The notes under the pieces were generated by a model that worked only from the letters and a program-made list of their open reading frames with translations, made no database searches and was not told where the DNA came from. The translations under genes were made by a program, and so were the position numbers. This document shows positions 1-9,122 of a stretch of 45,306 bases of DNA, piece after piece. Numbering within the stretch: the stretch's first letter is position 1; each line of letters opens with the position of its first letter. Source of the DNA: DATCRE01 sp964235605 (GTDB lineage Bacteria; Bacteroidota; Bacteroidia; Cytophagales; Cyclobacteriaceae); NCBI GenBank assembly GCA_964235605.1, contig CAXSCR010000039.1:1-45306 (forward strand). Direction: 5' to 3'.

Positions 1-426
1 GCTCCGACAATTGAAGAGCCATTTGAAATATTTCTATACTGTTCATGACCGAAAATAGCAGATCTCTAATATCTTTCCACACTAAAGCACATAGACCCAA
101 AAAGCTTGTTGGAGGCCATTAAAAAAAATACTAAATATTTTTTCAGCCCCTCGTAAGTGAAAGTTCGATCTCCGAAGAGGCAAATAACCTGTTATTCTAC
201 AACTACTTATAGAGTTTAAAATTATCCAAATACAGCCTTAAATTTAAGGTATCGCTGATAGTCTCCCCTTTGTTTTTGTGGATTCGTTTTAAATATTTGT
301 AGACTTAAGCTGATCGGGACAGATGTACAACCTGTCTCTTCAAAAGCAAAAGATTTTTTTGGATGGTAAGGATGCTGAGTAAGTCAGTACCCTCTTTTAT
401 ATTTTGGTAACCTAATAGAGCCGCAC
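1..426. other. Non-coding leader upstream of nrdB
   Basis: I see no convincing gene in this stretch. It is AT-rich and should contain the promoter of the nrdB-nrdA pair, but no exact TAnnTTTG box with a well-spaced TTG could be placed. The only distinct structure is a perfect 14-bp palindrome at 236-249, listed separately. The left edge may hold the end of an upstream gene, but no long open frame reaches it. Confidence 0.5.
236..249. promoter_or_regulatory. Perfect palindrome CCTTAAATTTAAGG upstream of nrdB
   Basis: This 14-bp perfect dyad lies about 180 bp before the nrdB start. Ribonucleotide reductase genes are often controlled by dyad-binding repressors, but this is not a recognisable NrdR box. 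In an AT-rich leader a palindrome this size may be chance. Confidence 0.25.
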
Positions 427-1410
427 ATGAGTCAACAAGAAGAACCTATCCTGAAAGAGAACAAAGATCGTTTTGTGCTTTTCCCTATTCAACAACACGA
501 AATATGGAAGTTCTATAAACAGGCTGAGGCTAGCTTTTGGACTGCTGAAGAAATTGATTTAAGTCAAGACCAAAAAGATTGGGATAATCTTACGGAGGGA
601 GAAAGGCATTTTATATCACATGTGCTAGCCTTCTTTGCTGCCAGTGATGGTATTGTTAATGAAAATTTGGCTGAACATTTTATATCAGAAGTACAGTACA
701 CAGAAGCTAAGTTCTTCTATGGTTTCCAGATTACGATTGAAAACATTCACTCAGAAACTTATTCTTTGTTGATTGATACGTTAGTAAAAGATCCAAAAGA
801 AAAAGATAAACTTTTCCACGCAGTTGATACAATGGATTGCGTGAAGAAAAAAGCAGAATGGGCACTTCGTTGGATAAATAAAGGAACCTTTCAAGAAAGA
901 TTAATTGCTTTTGCAGCTGTGGAAGGCATCTTCTTTTCAGGCTCGTTCTGTTCAATTTTCTGGCTTAAGAAGCGTGGATTGATGCCCGGACTTACTTTTT
1001 CAAATGAATTAATTTCAAGAGACGAAGGTTTGCATTGCGACTTTGCTTGTCACTTATATACAGATCATGTGGCGAATAAACTTCCCGAACAAACTGTAAT
1101 CGACATTATTAAAGATGCAGTAGAAATAGAAAAAGAATTTGTAACTGATGCGCTTCCAGTCAACCTTATTGGTATGAATGCATTACAAATGCGTGAGTAC
1201 ATTGAGTTCGTTGCCGATCGCTTATTGAATGAACTAGTTGGCAAGAAAATTTATAACACACTTAACCCGTTCGATTTCATGGATATGATTTCGTTACGTG
1301 GAAAAACTAATTTCTTTGAAAAACGTGTAGCTGAATATCAAAAAGCTGGAGTAATGAAAAGTATGGAAAAAGAAACTGGTCCTAAGTTTTCATTGAACGA
1401 AGATTTTTAA
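427..1410 (+). CDS. nrdB: Class Ia ribonucleotide reductase, small subunit R2
   Basis: This subunit holds the diiron-tyrosyl radical used by NrdA to reduce ribonucleoside diphosphates to dNDPs in the cytoplasm. The 327-residue length is normal for the family. The metal ligands are all visible in the family spacing: Asp74, Glu105, His108, Glu166, Glu200 and His203. The radical tyrosine should be Tyr112 in the E-N-I-H-S-E-T-Y motif. The sequence resembles the eukaryote-like R2 group (for example FFSGSF, KKRGLMPGLTFSNE and SRDEGLHCDF). The conserved C-terminal tail that docks into R1 is present, ending FSLNEDF. The start is an ATG with no evident Shine-Dalgarno, as usual in this phylum. nrdA follows after 63 bp, so the two are probably co-transcribed. 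Confidence 0.97.
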   Translation: MSQQEEPILKENKDRFVLFPIQQHEIWKFYKQAEASFWTAEEIDLSQDQKDWDNLTEGERHFISHVLAFFAASDGIVNENLAEHFISEVQYTEAKFFYGFQITIENIHSETYSLLIDTLVKDPKEKDKLFHAVDTMDCVKKKAEWALRWINKGTFQERLIAFAAVEGIFFSGSFCSIFWLKKRGLMPGLTFSNELISRDEGLHCDFACHLYTDHVANKLPEQTVIDIIKDAVEIEKEFVTDALPVNLIGMNALQMREYIEFVADRLLNELVGKKIYNTLNPFDFMDMISLRGKTNFFEKRVAEYQKAGVMKSMEKETGPKFSLNEDF

Positions 1411-1473
1411 TAAATTCAAACACCTGATTTTAATCTATTCCTTTTAAAAATACCAACCCCAACCCTACCAAGA

Positions 1474-3933
1474 ATGCTTGTAATTAAACGTGATGGACAT
1501 AGAGAGTCTGTAAAGTTCGACAAGATCACCGCTCGAATAGAAAAGCTTTGCTACGGTCTGGATCCAAAACACATTAATCCTGTAGAAGTTGCCATGAAGG
1601 TTATCAATGGCCTTTACGATGGTGTTACGACAGTAGAATTAGATAACCTGGCAGCTGAAATTGCGGCAACCATGACTACACGTCATCCGGATTTCGCAAG
1701 ACTGGCAGCACGCCTTGCTATTTCGAATCTGCATAAGGTTACGAGTAAATCCTTCTCGAATACAATGAAGAGATTATACACGTATGTTGATCCTAAGACA
1801 GGTCAGAATGCTCCCCTTATTTCAAAGGAGACATGGAAAGTAATAAAAGATAACGCTGCTGAGTTAGATGAAGCTATTATTTATGATCGTGATTTTAGTT
1901 ACGATTATTTTGGCTTCAAAACACTGGAGCGGTCTTACCTCATGAAAATTGATGGCAAAACTACTGAGCGGCCACAACACCTCATAATGCGAGTAGCGGT
2001 TGGTATTCATGGCGATGACATCCCCGCAGTTATTGAGACTTATAACTTAATGTCGGAGAAGTGGTTTACACATGCCACACCAACGTTATTTAACGCTGGC
2101 ACGCCAAGACCACAATTATCTTCATGCTTCCTTCTTACTATGAAAGACGATAGCATTGATGGTATTTATGATACCTTAAAGAACTGTGCTAAAATTTCAC
2201 AATCAGCGGGTGGTATTGGTCTAAGCATTCACAACGTACGCGCAAAAGGATCTTATATTAAAGGAACAGGTGGAACCTCCAATGGTATTGTTCCTATGCT
2301 AAGAAATTTCGACATGACGGCACGTTATGTTGATCAAGGTGGCGGAAAACGCAAAGGAAGCTTTGCAATCTATCTTGAACCATGGCATGCCGATATATTC
2401 GAATTTCTTGATCTAAAGAAAAACCACGGCAAAGAAGAAATGCGCGCTCGCGATCTTTTCTATGCCATGTGGCTTCCTGATCTTTTCATGAAGCGTGTAG
2501 AGAGTAACGAAATGTGGTCACTCTTCTGCCCTAATGAAGCGCCAGGAATGGCTGATTGCTACGGCGATGAATTCGAACGTTTGTATGAGAAATATGAAAA
2601 AGAAGGCCGTGCACGCAAACAAATAAAAGCACAAGATCTTTGGTTTGAGATTCTAGAGTCACAAATCGAAACTGGCACGCCTTACATTCTATATAAAGAC
2701 GCTGCTAATAAAAAATCAAATCAGAAAAATCTTGGTACCATTAAGTCAAGCAACTTATGTACGGAGATTATGGAATTCACTTCTCCTGACGAAGTAGCAG
2801 TTTGTAATCTAGCGTCAATTGCATTACCAAAATTTGTAACTGATGATGGTAAATTTGATCATCAACGTTTATATGATATCACCAAAGTAATTACACGTAA
2901 CCTAAACAAGGTTATTGATGTAAATTTTTATCCGGTGGAAGAGGCTCGTGTTTCAAACATGCGTCATCGTCCTATCGGGATTGGCGTACAAGGTTTGGCT
3001 GATGCGTTCATTTTACTACGCATGCCTTTTGATTCTGAAGAAGCTAAAGGTCTTAACAAAGATATATTCGAAACCATCTATTTCGCAGCCATGGAAGCTT
3101 CTATGGAACTATCGAAATTGAATGGCCCTTACGAAACATTTAAAGGTTCACCAGTATCTAAAGGAATTTTTCAATTTGATATGTGGAACATAACACCTGA
3201 GTCTGGTCGTTGGGATTGGGATAGTTTGAAAAAAGAAGTGAAGCAATATGGTGTGAGAAATTCTTTACTCCTTGCTCCTATGCCAACAGCTTCTACGTCG
3301 CAAATTCTTGGAAACAACGAATGCTTTGAGCCATACACTTCTAATATTTACACGCGCAGAACTTTATCTGGCGAATTCATTATTGCCAACAAGCATTTGA
3401 TGAGAGACCTGATGAACCTTGGCTTGTGGAGTGAGACCATGAGACAAAAACTCATTGCAACAAACGGATCGGTTCAACCTATTGCTGAGATTCCACAAAA
3501 CATCAAAGACATCTATAAAACTGTTTGGGAGATTTCGCAAAAAGCGATTATCGATATGTCAGCTGATCGTGGTGCATTCATTTGTCAATCACAAAGCTTG
3601 AACATACATATTACCAATCCTAATTTTGGTAAGCTTACTTCTATGCACTTCTACGCATGGAAAAAAGGTTTGAAAACAGGTATGTATTATTTACGTTCTA
3701 CGGCTGCCGCTGACGCCATCAAGTTTACACTTGATAAAACAGCTATGGGAACAACATTCGTGGCTGCTAAAGAAGCACCAACTACTGTAGCAGAACCACT
3801 GGTCGCTTTAGTAACTGCATCTGATACGCATCAACAAACACTTCAGTACGAAACGCCTGATTATGATCAGAAACGTTCTGACATGACCTGCTCACTTGAT
3901 AATCCTGATGCTTGTGAAGCTTGTGGAAGTTAA
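1474..3933 (+). CDS. nrdA: Class Ia ribonucleotide reductase, large subunit R1
   Basis: This is the catalytic and allosteric subunit of ribonucleoside-diphosphate reductase. The N-terminus (about residues 1-90, beginning MLVIKRDGHRESVKFDKI) is an ATP-cone for overall activity control. The catalytic barrel follows, with the redox cysteine in LSSCFLL, the N-x-C-x-E active-site signature in SNLCTEI (thiyl radical Cys and its Glu), and the partner cysteine in AVCNLAS. The C-terminus ends CEACGS, the flexible CxxC arm that is re-reduced by thioredoxin or glutaredoxin. At 819 residues it is full length. It lies directly behind nrdB and is closed by a strong hairpin terminator, so nrdB-nrdA forms a two-gene unit. 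Confidence 0.97.
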   Translation: MLVIKRDGHRESVKFDKITARIEKLCYGLDPKHINPVEVAMKVINGLYDGVTTVELDNLAAEIAATMTTRHPDFARLAARLAISNLHKVTSKSFSNTMKRLYTYVDPKTGQNAPLISKETWKVIKDNAAELDEAIIYDRDFSYDYFGFKTLERSYLMKIDGKTTERPQHLIMRVAVGIHGDDIPAVIETYNLMSEKWFTHATPTLFNAGTPRPQLSSCFLLTMKDDSIDGIYDTLKNCAKISQSAGGIGLSIHNVRAKGSYIKGTGGTSNGIVPMLRNFDMTARYVDQGGGKRKGSFAIYLEPWHADIFEFLDLKKNHGKEEMRARDLFYAMWLPDLFMKRVESNEMWSLFCPNEAPGMADCYGDEFERLYEKYEKEGRARKQIKAQDLWFEILESQIETGTPYILYKDAANKKSNQKNLGTIKSSNLCTEIMEFTSPDEVAVCNLASIALPKFVTDDGKFDHQRLYDITKVITRNLNKVIDVNFYPVEEARVSNMRHRPIGIGVQGLADAFILLRMPFDSEEAKGLNKDIFETIYFAAMEASMELSKLNGPYETFKGSPVSKGIFQFDMWNITPESGRWDWDSLKKEVKQYGVRNSLLLAPMPTASTSQILGNNECFEPYTSNIYTRRTLSGEFIIANKHLMRDLMNLGLWSETMRQKLIATNGSVQPIAEIPQNIKDIYKTVWEISQKAIIDMSADRGAFICQSQSLNIHITNPNFGKLTSMHFYAWKKGLKTGMYYLRSTAAADAIKFTLDKTAMGTTFVAAKEAPTTVAEPLVALVTASDTHQQTLQYETPDYDQKRSDMTCSLDNPDACEACGS

Positions 3934-3960
3934 TTAGTATAGAACAATATTGAATATTTT

Positions 3961-3992
3961 AGAAGCCCGGTCAATTGATCGGGCTTCTTCAT
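3961..3992 (+). terminator. Terminator after nrdA
   Basis: An almost perfect inverted repeat begins 28 bases past the nrdA stop. Its arms are GAAGCCCG and CGGGCTTC with a further paired GTCAA/TTGAT core, and it is followed by a T-rich stretch. This is a convincing intrinsic terminator for the nrd pair. Confidence 0.8.
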
Positions 3993-4540
3993 TTATAACA
4001 GGTCGGACTTTTAATTCCGATAAGATTCAAAACAGCTATTTGCTCACTCCGATAATAAAGATTCAGAAATTATATGAAGAAGATGCAGATATGATTTTTA
4101 TATTCTGTTTAGCTCAAAAAGTAATATTGTGTTGTTGAGCCCATTACGGGTGGCCTGCACGGATTGAAGTCATGCTGTACATGCAGGAGAGCTTGCGCAT
4201 TTCATAGACATAGTGCAGGGCATGTATGTTAGCATTAAATCAATATCTGCCAGCGGCGGCGCTCGCAGCTATTTAATTTAACTTCTCAGCAGTGAGCCAA
4301 CCTCGGAGGTGGCTCGCCTGTTTCTAACATCTATTCAGTTCTGTTCGGCTTCGGCTCGCTGACAGATCCAAACTAAATTCGCAGCGCGCCAATCACCATT
4401 TTTTACAAATGATGATCAGCTTGCATGGTACGCACACAGTATATTTTGGTAGCCTCACTTTTAATCAATTTGGATGCAGACTTTATTTTTCTTTTTATGA
4501 CACTGCGTATAATATTAGGCTGATTTAATTCTACATATCC
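3993..4540. other. Intergenic DNA without a recognisable gene
   Basis: This stretch lies between the convergent nrdA and MBOAT genes. No reading frame in it has a recognisable product. Local structure includes a bulged hairpin at 4294-4315 (GAGCCA/TGGCTC arms) and a CCTGCA/TGCAGG pair near 4154-4184. Some segments are more GC-rich than the surroundings, so it may hold remnants of mobile or structured DNA that I could not identify. Confidence 0.4.
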
Positions 4541-4600
4541 AAGGTCTGTGTCCTCACCATATCCGTCAACTTAAGATGACTAAATCCCGTATGGCAATGT
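4541..4600 (+). repeat. Diverged copy of the palindromic-element arm
   Basis: This 60-bp stretch (AAGGTCTGTGTCC onward, with AAATCCCGTATGG inside) is an imperfect direct repeat of 4666-4715 (AAGGCCTGCGTCC onward, with AAATCCCGTAGGG). It looks like a decayed single arm of the adjacent palindromic element. Confidence 0.55.
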
Positions 4601-4665
4601 CAATAAGTTAAAGGTGTGAAAAAAAAAGTTATATCATGTTGAGGTGTCTAAATCTTAAAACCACC

Positions 4666-4880
4666 AAGGCCTGCGTCCCACGATAGCCGTATCTAACAAA
4701 ATCCCGTAGGGATGATATATGGGTAGATATGTTTATTATAACGAAAACAAGTGCCGTAGGTACGATATAATATACCGTCCCTACAGGACTTTTATCTCAA
4801 TGTAACTTTCATGCTACCCATATATCGTCCCTCCAGGACTTAGCTATCTTAGATTCACGGCTAAGTGACGACACTGACCG
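4666..4880. repeat. Palindromic REP/MITE-like element, about 215 bp
   Basis: The two ends are long imperfect inverted repeats: 4666-4726 pairs with 4814-4880. The inner 25 bp are best conserved (CCCGTAGGGATGATATATGGG against its reverse complement at 4814-4839, with a few changes), and the match continues outward through TTAGAT and ACGGCTA blocks. A second nested dyad at 4751-4790 repeats the same GTAGG-TACGATATA motif. It lies between two convergent genes, the usual location for REP or MITE sequences in bacteria, and could also stop transcription from either side. It codes for nothing and is a different family from the GCCCTGAAAGGGC repeats at 35-37 kb. Confidence 0.7.
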
Positions 4881-4947
4881 AGGTGAGAGATGTTCAGTCA
4901 GAAATGCAAGCACTTAGATATGGCTGCGGCTGCTAATCCTGGCATAG

Positions 4948-6456
4948 TTAAAACTGAAAATAAATAAATGGCTGCACCCCTGCTGACTTCATTTGTATCA
5001 CTAATGCAATAACTGCAACAAGACAAGCGGCTTTCATGACGAGTGACATACTAATGACTTTCTTCTCGGCTGCTACCTGAATACGGTTTGGAACAAAATG
5101 AAGCGCATAGCCAATGGCAAACAACATCAACACTATTTTATAACCAGCAACAAATTCAAAGAATACCTTCCCACTAAAGTGATTAAAGATTTGATCCACC
5201 ATTAACATAACTGTTTCCATATCTGGTGCACGGAAAAAAATCCAACAGAAACATACAAAATGAAAAGTGATGAGTACACTTAAAAACTTCCACAGCTGTG
5301 AATCCTCTTTTTTTACCTGCTTCTTAGAATTTGGAGGGGGTGGTGGTTGAGGAGAAGGTGAAATAAATTTATGAAAGGCTAGCCCTGCGCCATGCAATCC
5401 GCCCCAAATAATAAAACGCCATGAGGCGCCATGCCATAATCCACCGAGCAGCATGGTGATCATTAGATTTATGTATGTTCTTAATTTCCCTTTTCTATTC
5501 CCCCCTAGTGAGATATATAAATAATCACGAAGCCAAGTTGAGAGTGAAATATGCCATCGCCTCCAAAACTCGGTGATGTTCTTAGATTGATAAGGTGAAT
5601 CGAAATTTATATTAAAATGAAATCCCAAGAGTAAGGCAATGCCTATTGCCATGTCTGAGTATCCTGAAAAATCACAATAGATTTGTAGGGCATATCCATA
5701 CACGGCAAAAAGATTTTCAAGACCGGTATATAACGCAGGCGCGTCAAAAACACGATCAATAAAATTGAGACTTATGTAATCTGATATGACAGCTTTTTTA
5801 AACAAGCCACTCGAAATTAAAAACACGCCCCGACCCAGCATTGCTTTTGAAACTACAGTTGGCTTATAAATCTGCGGGATAAAATCTACGGCCCTAACAA
5901 TCGGCCCAGCTACAAGCTGTGGGAAGAAAGAAACAAAGAACGCGTAATCAAGAATATGTTTTACTGGCTTTAAATGACCACGGTATACATCCAAAGTATA
6001 ACTTAAAGATTGAAATGTAAAGAACGAAACGCCTACTGGTAGAAAAATGTCCAGTGGCTCAAATGTATCTGATGTTGAAAAGAACGTTTCATATAAAAAA
6101 TTAGTGTATTTAAAATATCCGAGTAGTCCAAGATTTACTATTAATGTAATAATGATAAAGAGTTTCTTCTTCCAATTTGAATCAGCTGTGTAAATAAATT
6201 TGGCTAAATTAAAATCAACCACAGTTGCAAAAAGCAGCAATACAAAATAAGCGCCACTTGCCTTATAGTAGAAGTAAAGTGAGAAGAGTGTAACAAAAAT
6301 TAGCTTAGGTCTATAGGTCTTACTTAAATAAATATAACCGCATAGAAATCCTGTAAATAAAAACAAAAAGAACCCTGTATTGAACAAGATTGGTTCTTGT
6401 GGATTATATACAAATTGCTGAGCAAGCTTATGGATGTCTACGCCCAATATATTCAT
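4948..6456 (-). CDS. MBOAT-family O-acyltransferase (AlgI/DltB-like)
   Basis: This is a polytopic membrane acyltransferase that should move an acyl group, probably acetyl, across the membrane to an extracytoplasmic acceptor. At 502 residues with many hydrophobic segments it fits the family. The diagnostic blocks are visible: FWRRWHISLSTWLRDYLYI near residue 290 and GGLWHGASW near 337, which holds the conserved active-site histidine. A cytoplasmic proline-rich insert (PSPQPPPPP) precedes the last membrane segments. The ATG start overlaps the end of the upstream SGNH gene by 29 bp, implying translational coupling. In known systems (AlgI with AlgJ/AlgX, PatA with PatB) the MBOAT protein works with an SGNH-fold partner, which is also the arrangement here. 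The polymer that is modified cannot be read from the sequence. Confidence 0.93.
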   Translation of the reverse strand: MNILGVDIHKLAQQFVYNPQEPILFNTGFFLFLFTGFLCGYIYLSKTYRPKLIFVTLFSLYFYYKASGAYFVLLLFATVVDFNLAKFIYTADSNWKKKLFIIITLIVNLGLLGYFKYTNFLYETFFSTSDTFEPLDIFLPVGVSFFTFQSLSYTLDVYRGHLKPVKHILDYAFFVSFFPQLVAGPIVRAVDFIPQIYKPTVVSKAMLGRGVFLISSGLFKKAVISDYISLNFIDRVFDAPALYTGLENLFAVYGYALQIYCDFSGYSDMAIGIALLLGFHFNINFDSPYQSKNITEFWRRWHISLSTWLRDYLYISLGGNRKGKLRTYINLMITMLLGGLWHGASWRFIIWGGLHGAGLAFHKFISPSPQPPPPPNSKKQVKKEDSQLWKFLSVLITFHFVCFCWIFFRAPDMETVMLMVDQIFNHFSGKVFFEFVAGYKIVLMLFAIGYALHFVPNRIQVAAEKKVISMSLVMKAACLVAVIALVIQMKSAGVQPFIYFQF

Positions 6457-7684
6457 TGTAACTCTTTATGATAGCATAATAAAATAAATCACCTTGGTAT
6501 TGATAACCTTCTTTTGAGAAGTGAACACCATCTGGCCTAATCAATTCCTCATTTCTCCATGTTTGTGCTGAGCCCTTTCCACCTAATGCTTTGTGCATAT
6601 CCCAAAATGCAAGTCCATTTTCTACAGCGTAGCGAATAATTTGTTCGCGAATTAATTCAATTCCAGGGTTTTCAAATTTCTTCTTTCTAAAGGCATCAGG
6701 TGGCGTTACCAATATAAACTGCGCACCTGGATTAAATTCTCGAAGTGATGTTACCATTTTTTCAATCTGATTATAAAACGATTTATCAATATAAGGATAG
6801 TCCATCGACTCATTGGTACCAAGGGATATAATAAATACATCGGGCAGCAAAGCTTGTGTTTGGCGTGCAAAGTAAAGTGCTGAATTGTAATGCGTATACT
6901 TAGCGCCATTAACACCAATAGCATGATAGAGAACACCTGAATTTCCATTTTCTAATTCTACACCAAACAACGTTGCCTGATTTTGTTCCTCTGCCGATTT
7001 CAATGTTTGAATGGTGATTTGATTAACAAGCTTCGGAAAATTAAGAGTCGCATAATTCATAAATGGTTCTTCGGTATATCTTCCCATTAGGCCAAGCTGG
7101 TAGCCTGATGTATCTTTAATAGCAAAATTGTAGCTCCTATTATTTTTTTGAAAAAAGAGCGTGACCTTATTAAAGCTATAGTCATGCATCGGATCGCTCA
7201 TCTTAATATCAAGTCGGGCATCAGGCTGCGTCGTCGTTATGGTTATTCCACCTATACCGATGGGCAAAGGTTGATTCGGGTGGATACATCGTTTAGCAAT
7301 CCATGGAATAGAAGAAGAAGTACGAATATTCGAAGGCTCGTTTGTGCCTGCTACGCGTCCGGTAACAATAAGACCTCGGCCCGCATTACCAAAATCGTGG
7401 TGAAAATTCTTACGCACTACTTCCGTTAAGTAATCGGCTTGAATGTGAGAGTCGCCAATGTGTATAATGTTTAATTTATTTTTTCCCGTCTTTTTTAGTT
7501 GATATAGTTTATGGAAAAAGTCATCTAAGTGGGCAGCATTTTGAATTACATTATAATTATCTCTTTCAATATTTTTTGTTTTGTATTCAAATACAATCTG
7601 TGATTGACTATATAGAAAATTAGTTGCTGATAGTATACACATCAATATGCTACCCATAGCGATGAAGAATCGAAATCCGCTCAT
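6428..7684 (-). CDS. Exported SGNH/GDSL hydrolase, partner of the MBOAT protein
   Basis: The protein is membrane-anchored or secreted, with a hydrophobic N-terminal segment (about residues 5-25), and has the SGNH esterase/acetyltransferase fold. Block I is HIGDSHIQAD (nucleophilic Ser), block III is SLGTNES (oxyanion Asn) and block V is RPDGVHFSKEGY (catalytic Asp and His), so the full catalytic set is present. I placed the start at the ATG at 7684, two bases past the stop of the preceding gene. A GTG at 7705 is in frame and would add seven residues, overlapping that gene by 20 bp. The 3' end overlaps the MBOAT gene. By analogy with PatB or AlgJ it probably transfers or removes O-acyl groups on a surface glycan, but this is an inference from context. 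Confidence 0.88.
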   Translation of the reverse strand: MSGFRFFIAMGSILMCILSATNFLYSQSQIVFEYKTKNIERDNYNVIQNAAHLDDFFHKLYQLKKTGKNKLNIIHIGDSHIQADYLTEVVRKNFHHDFGNAGRGLIVTGRVAGTNEPSNIRTSSSIPWIAKRCIHPNQPLPIGIGGITITTTQPDARLDIKMSDPMHDYSFNKVTLFFQKNNRSYNFAIKDTSGYQLGLMGRYTEEPFMNYATLNFPKLVNQITIQTLKSAEEQNQATLFGVELENGNSGVLYHAIGVNGAKYTHYNSALYFARQTQALLPDVFIISLGTNESMDYPYIDKSFYNQIEKMVTSLREFNPGAQFILVTPPDAFRKKKFENPGIELIREQIIRYAVENGLAFWDMHKALGGKGSAQTWRNEELIRPDGVHFSKEGYQYQGDLFYYAIIKSYNEYIGRRHP

Positions 7685-7685
7685 G

Positions 7686-9062
7686 TTATTTGGTAGGTTT
7701 TTCACTTTTCTCTTTTTCGTACAACAGGCTCTTGACTAACAAACTCGCCAGCTTACGACCGCCTTTAAATGTTAGATGGGTATAATCTTTAGCCGCTAAT
7801 GATGGGTCAGCCTCAACAAATTTTACCATACTGTCTTCTCCACCCATTGCTTCATACATATCCCAGAAGGCAATGCCTGTTTGTTGCGCGACATATCGTT
7901 GAGCATTTCTCATAACAGGAATGGTTGGCATCGTTCTAAATTCACCTGTTGTATTTGAACTTCTATCGCTTACGCTGATCATTAAAAAACTTGCCGTAGG
8001 GAAATCGTGCTTTAATTTATTTACCACTTTAACCATGCGTGATGTATACCAATCATATTTCATTGAATCATTCAGCTGAACATTTAGTCCATATTGAAGT
8101 ATGATTAATTTATAATCGCGATGTTTATTAAAGTTAACAAACATATGATCCGGCACATCACTTAAGCCTAACCCCGTGTTTCCACGCATTGAAAAATTAT
8201 CAACATAAATACCATTTATATCTTCAAAGCTCGCCCCATAAAGTTGTAGACTGTCTGCATTTGAAAATTCAAATCGTACTGTGCTTACCGGTTCGTCATG
8301 GTATTTCCATTCAGAAATTGTATTCGATTTTGGTAACACCTCAGCGTAATAAGATGAATCATTAATTGTATAATCCATTGTTGCGTGACCTAAATTTTTA
8401 TAGTAGATCTTCATCACGCTAAACGCACGAACATTTTTTTGATTTGTTGGCTTATATTCTACCCAGTTATCTTGAAGCGGGATAAAAGTATAACCAGCTG
8501 GGCCGAGCTCAATAGAAACAGAGTCCTTTTTATTGATGATGGAATATGTTTTCCAATTTTCGAATTTATGTTTGATGTTTCTACGGAATCCCGCCACAAC
8601 CGAAGTAATCGGCACATAGCCAACTCCGCTTCCGCCAAACAAATTTTGTAACGTATCCCTAAAACTTCCGCAAAGAACATCACCTTCAATAAAAGAATCG
8701 CCATACATGGCAACGCGTAATGGTTTATTGTTTTTAATATTTTGCAATGCATTTATAAAATCAAACATGGCTGTACTGTCCTTGCTGTAATCTTCTATGC
8801 AGGTAATACCGGGTGGGCAGCCTGACTTAGCAACTTGTGCAACGGAATCAATTTTTATTTGAAGTGAATCTGTAGCAATTTCCTTTTCTATTGCTGCAAC
8901 AGGTGATGGAATTTCGTCTACTGCATGCACATCAGCAAACATGTTGATTTTTTTAAACTTCCAGTTGCCGATGGTGAATTCAGGAATGCCCGATAGAATA
9001 AAAAGAAACAAGATTACCAGCAGGCATAATGCTAACGTATAAGGTAGTTTATTTGAAATCAC
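7686..9062 (-). CDS. Exported SGNH-fold protein, first gene of the O-acylation cassette
   Basis: This 458-residue protein has an N-terminal membrane anchor (about residues 8-28) and a periplasmic SGNH domain. Block I is MYGDSFIEGD with the nucleophilic Ser, and the C-terminal catalytic pair sits in KDYTHLTFKG (Asp, His). Block III reads QYGLNVQLND, so Asn is present but the surrounding GTNE motif has changed. It is only distantly similar to the next gene in the cassette, so the two SGNH proteins are not a recent duplication. The central part (about residues 200-300) looks like the beta-sandwich carbohydrate-binding insert seen in some surface polysaccharide acetyltransferases; this is tentative. 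The start is a GTG. Two bases separate its stop codon from the next ATG. Confidence 0.82.
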   Translation of the reverse strand: MISNKLPYTLALCLLVILFLFILSGIPEFTIGNWKFKKINMFADVHAVDEIPSPVAAIEKEIATDSLQIKIDSVAQVAKSGCPPGITCIEDYSKDSTAMFDFINALQNIKNNKPLRVAMYGDSFIEGDVLCGSFRDTLQNLFGGSGVGYVPITSVVAGFRRNIKHKFENWKTYSIINKKDSVSIELGPAGYTFIPLQDNWVEYKPTNQKNVRAFSVMKIYYKNLGHATMDYTINDSSYYAEVLPKSNTISEWKYHDEPVSTVRFEFSNADSLQLYGASFEDINGIYVDNFSMRGNTGLGLSDVPDHMFVNFNKHRDYKLIILQYGLNVQLNDSMKYDWYTSRMVKVVNKLKHDFPTASFLMISVSDRSSNTTGEFRTMPTIPVMRNAQRYVAQQTGIAFWDMYEAMGGEDSMVKFVEADPSLAAKDYTHLTFKGGRKLASLLVKSLLYEKEKSEKPTK

Positions 9063-9122
9063 AGAAAATAGGGCAAGCCATTTCGTAAAAAGTAAAACGA
9101 AAATAAGAAATTCTAAAAGATC

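Noticed and set aside
150..182. tRNA T-arm-like stretch (GTTCGATCTCC) near the left edge
   Set aside because: The bases around the loop do not form a T-stem and no cloverleaf arms could be built upstream.
3950..4138. 62-codon open frame after nrdA
   Set aside because: It starts inside the nrdA terminator hairpin, has no recognisable domain and no start signal.
4948..9062. Alginate biosynthesis locus
   Set aside because: No polymerase, epimerase or other alginate genes are present; MBOAT and SGNH proteins alone do not identify the polymer.
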